DNA from: Nigrospora sphaerica
Taxonomy: Eukaryota; Ascomycota; Sordariomycetes; Amphisphaeriales; Apiosporaceae
DNA length: 64,000 nt
Assembly: GCA_018287875.1 (NCBI GenBank)
Contig: JAGVVL010000009.1
Location: 2,232,001-2,296,000 of the forward strand
Reading direction: 5' to 3'
In this document: positions 45,141-56,175 of the stretch, piece after piece
Layout of the letters: the number at the start of each line of letters is the position of its first letter
Position numbering within the stretch: position 1 is the first letter of the stretch
The notes under the pieces: generated by a model
The model's input: the letters and a program-made list of their open reading frames with translations, nothing else
What the model was told of the DNA's origin: nothing
Databases searched by the model: none
Program-made: the position numbers and the translations under genes

Positions 45141-48100
45141 TTAGTCCATTATGCCATCCCAGGTGTCATCTTTGCACTGGATACTCATCATAGTAATTTC
45201 CAGCTCGTCCATGCTCATCTCCTGGCCGCTCTTCCTCTGGCCTTCCACCACATCGTATAGTTGGTATATCTGTTCCATCTTCATTTCCTGCATGCGCAAG
45301 AGACGCTGGATATCCGCGTTTAGTTGTTTCCGCTGTCGTTTGCCAAAGGAAGGGTCGAAGTTGTTGTACATTGCCGACTTCTTGGCTGCGTTCGCCTTGA
45401 TATGCTCGAGCTCGTCCTCAAGATGCTTGAGCACCGTAGCCAAAGCGTCGGCCGGGTTTCGCGAAGGTCGCAGTGTGGGCTGATCCTCGTAAGTGGAGTT
45501 ATCTCCAGTCTTCATATTCCGGATGCGTTCGCTGACGGGGATAGGCTTCTCGACGCGGACCGTCACCTTCCTAGTGCCGCTGTTCCTGGTATTGTCGTGC
45601 GTGTGCCCTTTGATGCGAGTGCAAACCATGCAGTTGCTGCAATCGTGATCGTGGCATAACCCGTCAAGGACACGCTTGGCGTCCCGTGAAAGACTGGGAA
45701 TTTGCTTCTTCGCCGTCTCCTGATCGTTCGTGCGCCTACGGGTGTCCAGTGTTATGTCATCCATGAACAGCGCCGACGTCATGTGGTCATCGTCATCGAC
45801 ATCAAACCGGTCCGTCTCCGAGTGACGCCGACTATTCGTAGCATTGGAATGGCTGGTCTGACTGGGCAGGCTCATCCCGCTCATGCCCGACTTGACACTG
45901 AACCGGCCCGTGTCCTGCTCCGAAGTGCGTCGCGTGTGCTGCGTGTTCTTCAAGATGCCCGACGGCATCCTCTTAGAAGTCGATGCCGGGCTCTTGGCGT
46001 TGGCAGGTCTCGTTTTCCTCGAAGGGCTTTCGTTCAAGTCACTATCCAGGTTGAACGGAGGCAGGCTCCGGCTCAGCTCGTCGGCCGTATCGGGATCGTG
46101 CTCATCGAGCTCGTCTTCAGTGATATTCTGCTGCCGGCCACCCGAGCGTCCTTGACGGAGGGCATCGCGCAGTCTGTCCATATCCGCCTTGGCCAAGGCG
46201 CTGGCGAAATCCGAGCCTTGAGTGAGCTCAAGCTGCCGAGTGTAATCGTCCTCCATCATCATATCCATTTGAGAGGCCGTGTTTCTAAGCGACATATCGC
46301 TCGTCGTGGACCTGATTCTAGATGTGCTCGGCTCAACAATGCGCGTAACCTTTGCAGGCTTCGTCGTGACCGTCTTGAAGTTCCGGATTTCGCGGGCAAT
46401 CCGCTGTGCTTCCTCAATTGCCTCGTTCTTCCGCTGCACATCGCGCTGGAGGGTGGACTCTTGATCGGCACTCTCCTTGAGCCGAGTGGCCAAGGCTGCT
46501 TCTCTGTCGACGATCTCCTGGAGCTGTTGCGTCAAGGACGATTGTTTCTCTTCGAACTCGGCATCCTTGTTGGCAGCTTGCTGTGCTACTCGTTCGAACC
46601 GTTTGCTGATTCGCTCGATCTGGGTTTGGAGATATTCCTTGTCCTCTTCCAGACGCTGCTTTTCTTGCTCAAAAGCCAGACGCTTGGAAGCATGGTCAGC
46701 CTGCAGGCGGGCCATTTGCTGTTGCAGCTGGGCATTCTCCGAAGCCAGTTCCTTATTCTTCTTCTCCAGTCGGTCGCGCAGATCTTGCACTTCAAGAGTG
46801 GCCGTGCCGGCGTCGGCATGGTCGCTGTCGATGAGTTTGAGTAGTCTGGAGTTGTCATCCTGGAGGTCGTTCACGCGGCGCTCGAGTTGCGAGTTCTTCT
46901 GCTGAAGCATCTTGGTGTCCTGGTAGTACTTCTCGTTCTGCCGTTCAAGGCTCAGATTATCCTGGCGAAGCGTCTGCTTCTCCTCAATAATGAGCTTGTA
47001 TTCGCTCTCCAGGATGTGGTTGTCGCCTTGGAGGGTTTGGACCAGTTGCTGCAATTTCATAACGTCTTCCTGGAGGTCATGATTTTGCTCCTGAATCATG
47101 GCGTTCGAATTGCGGAGGGATTTAAGCTCCTCGATCTGAGCCTTGAATTGCTCGCGGGAGTGCACATTCTCCCCATCATTCTTGCGACCGTCGGCATGGC
47201 GGCTGCTTTGTCCCTTGCGGGCATCGGCAAGTTCGGCTTCCAGTCGTTCGATTCGCTTTCGCTGCGCCGCGACGGTGTTCAAGGCCTCGTCGCGCTCCAG
47301 GATATATGACTCGTTGTGGATCTCGTTGATACTGATCTTGCGGTTCGCCTTGTCCAGCTTAGACTGGAGAGCCGCAGCCTTTTCCTCAAGTTCTGCTGCC
47401 ATGTTAGAAGAATCCAACGCTGGTTTCGCGGGCAATTTATTACCTGACTGACGGGTGTTCATGTGGATGATCAAGGAACTGTCCGAATCGGAGCCCATGG
47501 CGCTGTCTTTGCGCGTCTTCTGGCTTGTGAGACGCATCTGAAGCGCGTAGATCTCCTCTTGGAGCTCCTCCGCTTGCCTCGACACTTGGTCATCATGAGC
47601 CTGCAGAGCTTGGATCTCATCCCGGATCTTATCCAAAGAGACAAAGATCTGCTGCTCATCCTCGGGTAGCTCGATCCCGTCGATTTTGGCGTGGGTGCCC
47701 GGCGACTTGAATTCATTATCATAAACTTTCCCGTTCTTCACGAAGACAGGCATGCCGTTTTTCGTAGACGAATATTCCAAGGCGCCGGTGATGAAATCGT
47801 TGATATGAGGCAGGTTAGGAAGGAAGAAGGACCGGGCCGTCTGATTGGCGGTCTGGTTGGGCGTTTGTGGACTCGTGTGGTCCTCGTTGGCTCTTGCTTG
47901 GTGGCTCAGCTTTATCCTTTCGATACTGGGAATTTGCTTAGGGGATGATCGCTGATCGGCAGCCACAGGCTTTGGTGGTGCGCTGTCCTTGGCAGCCGAC
48001 TTGGCGGCCTGGGCGGCCTTCAAGCTCTGGATAAGAGATGTCACATTGCCACGCTTGGTCTTTGGAGCATGGCGGCGAGGCGAGTTTGACATCTGTGTAT

Positions 48101-48596
48101 CGCCGCAGTCCGACTCGTTATCCACGCGCGCCTGCATCTGAGAGCGCGTGCGCGAGTAGCCTTTATTGGCCTGCGACTGCCTTTGTTCGTGCATCTTGAT
48201 ATCCGTAGGCGAAGCGGCTGTGGAAGACGAGGGAGGAGGGTCGTTCTCCTTCGCGTTCGGACGGTCATCAAGATCGCCAGTGACATTGTAGATATCGGTG
48301 GTATGCTCGCGGCTTTCTTGCTTCCAGGTCTTCCACTCGGCATCCTGTTGCAGAGCGGCCGCATTGATGTGGTAGGTAGCCTTGTGGTCATGCTTCGAAG
48401 GCAAGCCCGGGAGGTTGAAGAAGTCGTCCGCCATTCGGCGCGTGGACTCGCCCTGCGGATCGTAGTCGAAATCGGAGGTGACGGTAACGCTGTCGTGAGA
48501 GCCGGTGGAAGAGGGCGGAGAGTTGAAGGGATTCTCGGTATTCTGATGCATCTCCCTAAGAATGCGGGATTGGTAGCGGCTGGTTTTGGGCTCCAT
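45141..48596 (-). CDS. ppc89: Spindle pole body protein, Ppc89/Cep57 family
   Basis: A single exon of 1151 residues from MEPKTSRYQSRILREMHQ. Sequence upstream in the same frame opens only from a TTG, so this ATG is chosen. The N-terminal third is disordered and phospho-site rich (NPFNSPPSSTGS). It contains the conserved SFFLPNLPHINDFITGALEYSSTKNGMP region. Residues about 310-780 form a long coiled coil. A Cys/His cluster HDHDCSNCMVC lies near residue 1015. The C-terminal segment (DALATVLKHLEDELEHIKAN through MKMEQIYQLYDVVEGQ) matches the Cep57 microtubule-binding type domain. Ppc89 is the S. pombe spindle-pole-body scaffold, and a microtubule-organising role is expected here. The gene is intron-free despite its length. 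Confidence 0.88.
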   Translation of the reverse strand: MEPKTSRYQSRILREMHQNTENPFNSPPSSTGSHDSVTVTSDFDYDPQGESTRRMADDFFNLPGLPSKHDHKATYHINAAALQQDAEWKTWKQESREHTTDIYNVTGDLDDRPNAKENDPPPSSSTAASPTDIKMHEQRQSQANKGYSRTRSQMQARVDNESDCGDTQMSNSPRRHAPKTKRGNVTSLIQSLKAAQAAKSAAKDSAPPKPVAADQRSSPKQIPSIERIKLSHQARANEDHTSPQTPNQTANQTARSFFLPNLPHINDFITGALEYSSTKNGMPVFVKNGKVYDNEFKSPGTHAKIDGIELPEDEQQIFVSLDKIRDEIQALQAHDDQVSRQAEELQEEIYALQMRLTSQKTRKDSAMGSDSDSSLIIHMNTRQSGNKLPAKPALDSSNMAAELEEKAAALQSKLDKANRKISINEIHNESYILERDEALNTVAAQRKRIERLEAELADARKGQSSRHADGRKNDGENVHSREQFKAQIEELKSLRNSNAMIQEQNHDLQEDVMKLQQLVQTLQGDNHILESEYKLIIEEKQTLRQDNLSLERQNEKYYQDTKMLQQKNSQLERRVNDLQDDNSRLLKLIDSDHADAGTATLEVQDLRDRLEKKNKELASENAQLQQQMARLQADHASKRLAFEQEKQRLEEDKEYLQTQIERISKRFERVAQQAANKDAEFEEKQSSLTQQLQEIVDREAALATRLKESADQESTLQRDVQRKNEAIEEAQRIAREIRNFKTVTTKPAKVTRIVEPSTSRIRSTTSDMSLRNTASQMDMMMEDDYTRQLELTQGSDFASALAKADMDRLRDALRQGRSGGRQQNITEDELDEHDPDTADELSRSLPPFNLDSDLNESPSRKTRPANAKSPASTSKRMPSGILKNTQHTRRTSEQDTGRFSVKSGMSGMSLPSQTSHSNATNSRRHSETDRFDVDDDDHMTSALFMDDITLDTRRRTNDQETAKKQIPSLSRDAKRVLDGLCHDHDCSNCMVCTRIKGHTHDNTRNSGTRKVTVRVEKPIPVSERIRNMKTGDNSTYEDQPTLRPSRNPADALATVLKHLEDELEHIKANAAKKSAMYNNFDPSFGKRQRKQLNADIQRLLRMQEMKMEQIYQLYDVVEGQRKSGQEMSMDELEITMMSIQCKDDTWDGIMD

Positions 48597-49406
48597 GATG
48601 GAGGGTATGCCAGCACGCGCAGCGATGACAGCGGGCGTCGCGGGCAGATTAGGAATCGGAAGGATGTAGGGAACCCTCAGGACGGGTTGGATGCAGGTGC
48701 TATGCGCGCGGCACGGTGAGATTTCCAAAACACAGTCGCGCAGGTCGGGCTGGGTCGTGGCAGTTGCGCGCGGCGGCAAATGAAGCTCAATTCGAGAGGG
48801 GAAATGCGTAGCACGCAGGCACGACCATCGAGATCAAAGCTCACGGGGTGCAGGTGGTATCAGTAAGCCTTTCGGTGCCGGATCTTGGTCGCATCCTCGA
48901 GAGCGACGGGGTATAATAGAAAGCAGAAGCGTCGCTGGCTCGGGTATGCGCGATCAGGAGCAGTTAGTTGTTTTGGGAGCGACACGAAAAGCGGGAAAGA
49001 GGATGGACAGCAAATGGATGGAAGAGCGGGTGTGTGTGCGTGATGCGTTGCTATTGGCCGCCTTTCCTGAAAGTAAACAAACGGCCCAAGCTTTTGGGTG
49101 TGGGCCGCTTACGCCGTGCCGCCAATGCGCGGTGGTCCCGTTCGATGTACCTTTAGTGCTCTGGATTCCCGAGTATCCCGGGTCTGGCGATTGTACGATG
49201 CTTGGATGTAAACAACCCCGCGCAGATCCGCAGCCCTTGGCCGGGTGCTGTGCTGTTCACGTAAGGAACATTGATGCAATCTGACGCAGCATATCTCGCG
49301 AATGTCTAATAACACCAGGTAGCATCATGTACGGCCTTCCTGACGTCCTGAACCGAGAGCCTCCGCGTGTCCGCCGTCGTCGTCCTTCAACCAGCCTCCA
49401 CCTAAA
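48597..49406. other. intergenic, no gene seen
   Basis: Upstream region of the spindle-pole gene and 3' flank of the MFS gene. Small frames only. Confidence 0.55.
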
Positions 49407-51094
49407 TTACAGGCTCGCCTTGCCCCTTGACTCAAAAGGCAGACACATTGTGACTGCAGCTGCAGCGATAAACAGGCCGCCGCTGACATAAACAGGAACC
49501 GCCGTCTGGAGGTCGGCAAACATGGCGACAATCGGCGCCATGATGCCGAAAATCCGGTTCGCCGCCGCCGTCAGCGCGTTCCCCGTTCCCCGATCCTTTG
49601 TAGGGAACAACTCTGGTGTGAAGGCATACAGCACGGCGTACATGACATTACTCGTGAAGTTGAATGCGCAGTTCCACCCCAGTAGACTTTGTGAGGTCGT
49701 CGCCGTCGTCGAACAGTAGAGAAAGGCGCCCGTCAGCGCTGTGCTGAGGCCGAGGGTCCCCTTCCTCCCGAGAAGCGGCACCTCCACGAGAGCGCCTCCG
49801 ATAAGAGCGCCGGGGACGCCGAGGGTTGCAATGATCAGAGAATTCCTATATGTGATGAATGTCGAACCGTCGCCAAATTCGGCGCCGCGACTCGACTGAA
49901 TATAAGGCAAGAACGCGTTGTAAAGGGGGTATCTGACTGGGGTCAGAAATTCATCCTGTTCCTAGATGGCTGATCGCTGCACGCCCAACTCACCCCAAGC
50001 CAATAAAGGCCCATATTGTCATAAGTCCCGCCGTATTCCATGCGAGCTTTTTCGAGGAGAACAAGGCCCGCACATGCGTCAGGTCGAGGACCTGCATTTT
50101 CCGTCTGACTGCGTCACGGGCCGTGGCCGCCGTCTGGTATCCCGGGGGCTCGCACGCCCGAAGATCGTCGACACTCAGCGAGGATGACTTCCCATTGCGC
50201 CTCGCCACTTCGTGGACGACCCGCACAGCATCCTCGTCCCGGCCTTTGCCCATGAGGTACTTGGGTGATTCGTATAACGTGAAGAGGCCGAAGCGGGCGA
50301 GGAACCCGAGCAGAGTTAGCCCTCCCATGGCGATCATGAAGTATCGCCAGCCCATGTTCTCGGAGCGCCCACATACCACTCCTTCTTGACAGGTCATGTT
50401 GCCCAGGAGCGGCCAGGCTACCAGAGTGGCAACGACCTGGGCAAGCGCCCAGTCGATGGAAAGAACGGTCAATAGCCACTGGTGCGATGCGGGAAGAAAC
50501 TCGAGAAAGATGGCCGAGTCCACGGGGAGGTTTCCCCCGACGCCGAAGGACCAGAAAGCAGCAAAGATGCCGATGGCGGCAAACGAGGGCGCCGAGGCTG
50601 CTATCATGCCCCAAACGGCCGTCAAACCGAGCGTCAAATTGAAAGCCCACTTCCTCCCAAAGACGTCGCAGCCGAAACCCCAGAACAGGGCACCCGCCAG
50701 GAGGCCGATGTTCTGGGCTAGCGACAGGAAGGGCGGTCTGCTTGGCGAGAACTCATTGGCAACGGGCGTGAAGATCAGCGAAGTGACTATAGGCCACAAG
50801 TTATCCGAAGCCCAGCCGAACCCCACCACGACGAACAGCTGCCATTGATACCAGCCCATGCCGATTTCTTGAACCTGCGATACGTCGAGGCGTCAGCCGA
50901 AGTTTGCGTTGGGTGCGAAGAGGACTGACAGCCTTGTTGAGCACATGGGCCTTGAGCTCATACACCGGATCCATCTGCCCCTTGGGAATGGCGGCATCGT
51001 CGTTCGCCGCGCTCTGATTACTATCCCCGACCGGCGCCGCCTGGCTGGTGGCTTCAGGCGAGAGCCTCATATTCTTCTCCGGGTCGGCGTCCAT
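49407..51094 (-). CDS. MFS transporter, sugar/organic-cation (SV2-like) type
   Basis: Three exons (51094-50930, 50874-49994, 49932-49407) give 523 residues. The introns are 55 nt (phase 0, donor GTCAGT) and 61 nt (phase 2). The second acceptor is the distal AG in CCCAGTCAG, because only it keeps the frame. Landmarks are VQEIGMGWYQWQLFVVVGFGWASDNLW in the first span, CDVFGRKWAF as the MFS A-motif, ARFGLFTLYESPKYL after span six, and LYAFTPELFPTKDRGTGNAL in the second half. About 12 spans are expected. The cytosolic N-terminus (55 residues) is acidic. This subgroup includes fungal porters of unknown substrate related to SV2 and nicotinate or phosphate carriers. The upstream TTG-opened codons were not used as the start. 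Confidence 0.9.
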
Positions 51095-52126
51095 GGAGAG
51101 CCGTGGGCGGAACAAGGGAGATGTGAAGACGACGGCCCCTGTGGCTTACGAGAACATCGCCGTTGTCCACGGCGGTGCCATGAATAAAATATCCAATCCG
51201 CCACCCTCGGTCCGGTGGAGGGCAAGGATAGAAACAATCACGCCCCCAATGACGTGCTCGGCAAGCTTGTTTTGTGGTTGGCTCTGTGGTGTGACAAAGT
51301 ATCCCATGCATGCTAGTCGTGCATCTAGGCATGCATGTGGCTGGACGCGAGTGTAACATGGCTGCATTTAGGCGTCTACCAAGATAGCAGATAATTGCTA
51401 CATTTGGGCAGCGGTCAACTTTGAGCAAACTCTCATCGGGATCAGCTGTCAATCCAGCCACGCGTGTGTCTTATTTCTATTGCAAGTAGCCTCTGCTGTC
51501 AATTGAACATGCCTATCCTTCTAGAAGAAAGGGCCTTAAATCGGCTGATGCCGCCCCCAGACAACGCTATCCCCACGTGCTACCCTGTCAACCCTTGTTC
51601 TCGGGTGCTGATGTCACTGCGCTCGTCTTCTCTCACAAGAACCTTGACAGAGGCAACGAATCTGTGATTGGTTCCTCGGGTGAGGCGATAAAGAGGTAGT
51701 CTTTCGAACCAAAGGCCTGAGCGGCGTCGACGGCCATACCAACATCGATTTATATGCCGTGAGAAAGACCGTAGATGACCTCGCGGGTGACTTCAAGAGC
51801 TGGCATACGGGTCAGTGGACTTCTCATGGTGGTTTCTAAGTCACCCCGGTTCCTGGAAGTAGCAGTTTCCAAACGTGGAATGGCCGGGAGAGAAGCGACG
51901 TATTCCCGGGATGAAAAGTTATAATACAATCTATATGAATCCTCTATGAAAAAATGCAAATGCATTTCGTAGACCAACTCCTGGCGCCAAAACCCCTTTC
52001 TGCACCAACCGGCTTTCTAGGTTTGTCCAAGTCTTCTGCGTTCCGGATCATAACAAACATGCTCAAAACAACAACTTCCTCGTTTGCGATGGCTTCAAAG
52101 CCAGGCTACGTGGACGGGACAAGTCT
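51095..52126. other. intergenic with a possible decayed coding fragment
   Basis: Minus strand 51806-51633 reads MPALEVTREVIYGLSHGI, then an in-frame TAA at 51752-51750, then IDVGMAVDAAQAFGSKDYL and more for 38 codons. The composition is protein-like on both sides of the stop. No family is recognised. Confidence 0.4.
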
Positions 52127-53310
52127 CTAAGCGCTTGAGGAATCGGCCGTAGTCCCCGCCTTCGCGGTACTGTCCTCCTTGGGCTTCCACCCCTCGGAGT
52201 CGCCCAGGCGGTCCGCTGTAAGCCCAGAATACCCAGGACGCCTGAAACCAGCTGCCAGCTGGCGCTGATAGGAAACATTTCTCAGACGCTCGTGTTCAGC
52301 AGGAGTCAACCGGAGCTACTGGGGGTTAGTGGGAGCTGTCATGGGTCGACGACTTGTGGTTGGGGGAGATGCTCACGTATATCTCTATTCCAACGGCGTG
52401 AAGCAACAGTGCCAGCCATAGAGACCCGCCAGCGCATAAATTCAACACCGCGGCGGCCTGGGCAGCGTCTAATCCCGAAATAGTGGCGGGCACAACGACA
52501 TACTGATTGGGGTTTGAGCCGTCGTAGTAGGCTGCGCATTCGGGATATCGCTGGACCGTGGTATTCTTGTCTTCCAGCATGAAGTCCACCTTACCGCAAG
52601 GCATCACTGCATAATAGCTACCCGCCTTCGAGATTATGAGCGCCGAAAGAATCATGATGATTCTCATTGTGATGATTGAGGCGGCCTGAAAGGTAGGCAA
52701 GTCGGTTAGTACATCCAAGTCAACAAATCAGAGGACAGCTTACGTAAAACCAGGCGCGTAGCATCCAAGCCCTGTGTTGCTCGATCTGGAGGAGCTTGAT
52801 GTTGACAACGGCCAGTACCAAGGAGCACAGGAACATTATGGCCAGCGCGCCCAGAACCATTTGAGATTCGAGACCACCGCCGAAAGAGATCGGAGCAATC
52901 ATCATAGCAGCAACGGTGCCGACGAAAGACAGCAGAACCGCGATCCAGCCGTTAATGCGATGCAGCATGATGGCCTTGTGGCGGATGAAGGGCGTAAACT
53001 GGACGCAGGCCAGGAGACCAGCGGGCAAAATGGCGGCCAAGTGCAGGATAATGCCAATCTTGTAACGGGAGAGCCCAAGGTAGTACCAGCATTCTCCCGG
53101 AAGAGCCCCTTGCTCGGACCCGGGAGCAGTATTGCAGTAAACACCCGTGAAGTTGAGAAACTGGAGCCGGGCGAGAATGAATCCGAACAAAGCCCCGGCA
53201 AAGATGAACCACAAAACGAAGTTGTAGCCGCGAGAGAAACCGACGGGGTTGTAGACCTTGCGGGCCGCGGCAACGAATGCATTGGCCGGCGGCCTTGTCG
53301 AGACAACCAT
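52127..53310 (-). CDS. DUF2306 multi-span membrane protein
   Basis: Three exons (53310-52744, 52685-52377, 52315-52127) give 354 residues. The introns are 58 and 61 nt, both phase 0. The start is MVVSTRPPAN in a good context (AAC before the ATG). An ATG 26 codons upstream (53388) is possible but its peptide looks untranslated. Seven or so membrane spans are visible, with RLQFLNFTGVYC in the first loop, SRYKIGIILHLAAILPAGLLA, and the conserved HRINGWIAVLLSFVGTVAAM containing the His typical of DUF2306. QHRAWMLRAWFY precedes intron 1. The function of the family is unknown. The intron 2 acceptor must be the second AG of CAGTAG, and use of the first would end the protein right after the last span, removing a 62-residue polar tail. 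Confidence 0.87.
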
Positions 53311-54788
53311 GTTGGCCGGATGTAATTCAAGCAGGTGGTGAGGGTTAAATTCTATAGTGAAAAAGCGAGTCTGGACCTCAATACTCATATGGGTTCTATG
53401 TGAATTGTAGCTTACTTCTGATATCCTCTGCTATGTGGTCTTCACTCGTTAATTTATACAAATGCCCTTTCATGAATCTTTGCCGCCCACAACCATATGA
53501 GGATCCGGCGCAAGAGATTGCGGTTCCGCGAGGCTCATGCGATCGGCCTCCAGTTACGCCGAGCCATGTGGTTCAAATGGGCGGTGTTTAGACGCAAGGC
53601 AGCCCGAGTACTATGCGGTGGCACGGCCGAAGGAATCAGGGGTTGCTGGGCAGCTAAATCCAGGCAATGAGATGATCGACGTGCCCAGAGACCAAGTATG
53701 TCCTCGCTTTCAAGGACCCGTCCGTTCGGTAGAACCCGTACAGGGCTTGGCGAATCGGACGAAAAGCTGTCCGTTCAGCTACTTGCTAGAGGATGTGGCT
53801 CATTGATTCGCTCGCATTCGCATCAGGTGGGGGAGGTGGCTCATTCATTCGCTCGCATTCGCTCAGGCCTGGGCGAAGTGTCTATGACGAGCCCCTGCAT
53901 TATGCACTTACGAATCGGCCGTGGAGATAGGACGGAACTAATTCATCAGTATACTTAGCACATTGCGCCGAGAACGGGCAGTAGTCGCGATAACACAGCC
54001 TCGAAAGCATCGGCGCCGTGGAAGGCGATCTAAGCAGGTAGATATGAACACGTTAACTAAACGATTCCCTACCTCCTATCTCTTTCGTTCATCGAGGATT
54101 TGTGCCACCTGGTAGGCTTATATCACCTCGACCAGAGTAGACAGAGCACCTTCTCCTATGCGACATACTTCCATCACTATCGATCGCTAGGCCATGACTG
54201 TTCCTATTGATATACACAGGCTCGCCTCTTCCTGCTCTTATGTGACCAGCCAAGCCCTCTTCCCGTTCTAGCTCAGCTCGCGCGCCGGATGATAGGAGTG
54301 GCCGTATCATTATCTTTCGAGGCAACCGATGAAGGGCTCGATCACGAAGGGATCCTCCTCTATGGTCGGCATGCGGTGCAATACCATGATCTGATACCAC
54401 GGATGCTTTTTGTTCGTGGAAAATGGGGCCGACTTCTCCACGAAAGACTCGAGTACATTCAAGCTTTACTAGCAAGCGACGCGGCTAGGGGCTGAAGCGC
54501 CGGGGACGAAGTCAGTCGAACCGATTGGCAGTAGACTGCGATGCCGAAGCTCAAGTGACAAAGGGCGCGTGTAGACCCCGCGTTCAACTCGCTGGGATAA
54601 GAAGTGCTGTAGCCAATGGGGCTTTAGGGCGCCGCAAAGAGAATGCGAAAGGTATTATTGCTAACGAACATGATGAGAAGACGCTATTAATGAGCTTATT
54701 ACCTTCGAGCCTCGACCAGGACGTTCAGAGACTTGCCGACGGTCCTATCTCTCGTGCACGGCGATTCGATGCGGCAATGCAGCGCGCC
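53311..54788. other. intergenic with a 27-bp repeat and a possible coding relic
   Basis: A directly repeated 27-bp unit lies at 53795 and 53836. Minus strand 54465-54313 is a 51-codon open stretch bounded by stops (LESFVEKSAPFSTNKKHPW onward) with strikingly protein-like composition, possibly an exon or relic. Confidence 0.45.
53795..53862. repeat. 27-bp direct repeat, 2 copies
   Basis: The unit begins GTGGCTCATT and ends GCTCGCATTCGC, with one mismatch between copies at 53795-53821 and 53836-53862. Confidence 0.9.
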
Positions 54789-56175
54789 ATGGAGCTACAA
54801 GAAACGCCCGTACCGCGTCAAAGCCGACTGGATGAAACCCCCGAGAGCGACAGGCCAGAGGTGGGAATCGAGGCGCCCGTTCTCCCACCAACAGATAGGG
54901 GGAGGGGCGCCTATCTCGCGTTGCTCGGGTGCCTCTTGGTGCAGGTGCCTGTCTGGGGTAGGTATAATCTCATGGCCCGATGCTGGCTTCGCGTGCTCAC
55001 GCAGGCCAGGATATTCGCTCGCTTATGGGATCCTTCAGGAATACTATACCAGCCATCAGGTTGTTCCAGGGTCGGCAGGCGCCATTGCGTCGATTGGCAC
55101 CTCGCAAAACGGCATCATGTATCTCATGATGCCCCTGACCTTCACGGCGCTGGCCAAGTATCCCCGCCTCCGCCGCGGGTGTGGCCCTCTGGGGCTTCTC
55201 ATCACCACGGCCAGCTTGGTGGCGTCGGCGTACGCTTCGACTGTCGGTCAGCTGATTGCGACCCAGGGCGTCCTGTACGCCGTCGGATGCGGTCTCCTGT
55301 TTAGTCCCACCTCGCTCTACCTGGACGAGTGGTTCGTAGAGCGCAAGGGGTTCGCGTACGGCATCATGTGGTCAGGGAAATCGCTCGCCGGCGTCTTCAT
55401 GCCCTTCCTGATGAGCGGGCTGCTGCAGCGGTACGGGCTCCGGACCACGCTCCTGGTCTGGACGGCGACGTCGGCCATCCTCACGGTCCCGCTGCTGGTC
55501 TTGCTGAAGCCGCGGGTTCCGGCACGAGACACGGCCCAGACGAGGCAACGGCCGTTGTCGTTCGCCTTCATGAGGCACGGCTTCTTCTGGATGCTCCAGG
55601 TCGGCAGTGTTGTACAGTCCATGGGTTACCTGATGCCGCAGACTTACCTTGTCACCTACGTCCAATACCTAGGGTTTTCGGACAACATGGGGCCAATGCT
55701 CCTCGCCCTCTTCCAGGTGGCGTCTGTGCCCGGCGGTATCGTGTTTGGTCAACTCGGGGATCGCTTTCCAGCCACTACGGCGATTTTGATATCCTCGCTG
55801 GGCAGCGCTGTTGCCGTTTTCCTTCTTTGGGGAATGAGCCAGGAGCTCGGGGTGCTTGTGGCTTTTGTTTTAGTTTACGGTTTTTTCGCCGGGGGCTTCA
55901 GCTCGACGTGGTCTGGCATCCTGCATGCCATGAGGCGACAGGACGCGAGGGCGGACACGGGACTGATCTTCGGGATGCTCATGGGTGGCAGGGGCCTGGG
56001 GTTTGTGCTCAGCGGGCCAGTTTCCGGGGCGCTCCTTGAGGTCAGCCAAACATCGGCAGCCAGCTTGTCGGGTTACGCGACCAAGTACGGTCCGATGATG
56101 GTTTGCACGGGCCTGACGGCTGTCCTCGGCGCATGGGGTTGCCTCTGGGACTTGCGGCGACTTTCGCACGGGTAA
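54789..56175 (+). CDS. MFS transporter, monocarboxylate-porter (MCT) type
   Basis: Two exons, 54789-54957 and 55010-56175, give 444 residues. The 52-nt intron (GTAGGT...CCAG, phase 1) is inside the first span. The acceptor is CCAG|GATA rather than the earlier GCAG, because only it restores VWGYSLAYGILQEYYT. The ATG at 54789 has a GCC-ATG-G context. In-frame ATGs at 54777 and 54690 are alternatives that add 4 or 33 residues. Typical MCT segments are GAYLALLGCLLVQVPVWG, ASIGTSQNGIMYLMMPL, LYAVGCGLLFSPTSLYLDEWF, RKGFAYGIMWSGKSLAG and PGGIVFGQLGDRFP. Fungal members of this family move small acids or riboflavin, or are orphan. The substrate is unknown. Confidence 0.86.

Noticed and set aside
49932..49993. 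Proximal acceptor CCCCAG in MFS intron 2
   Set aside because: It shifts the frame. Only the distal TCAG yields the conserved LGYPLYNAFLPYIQ.
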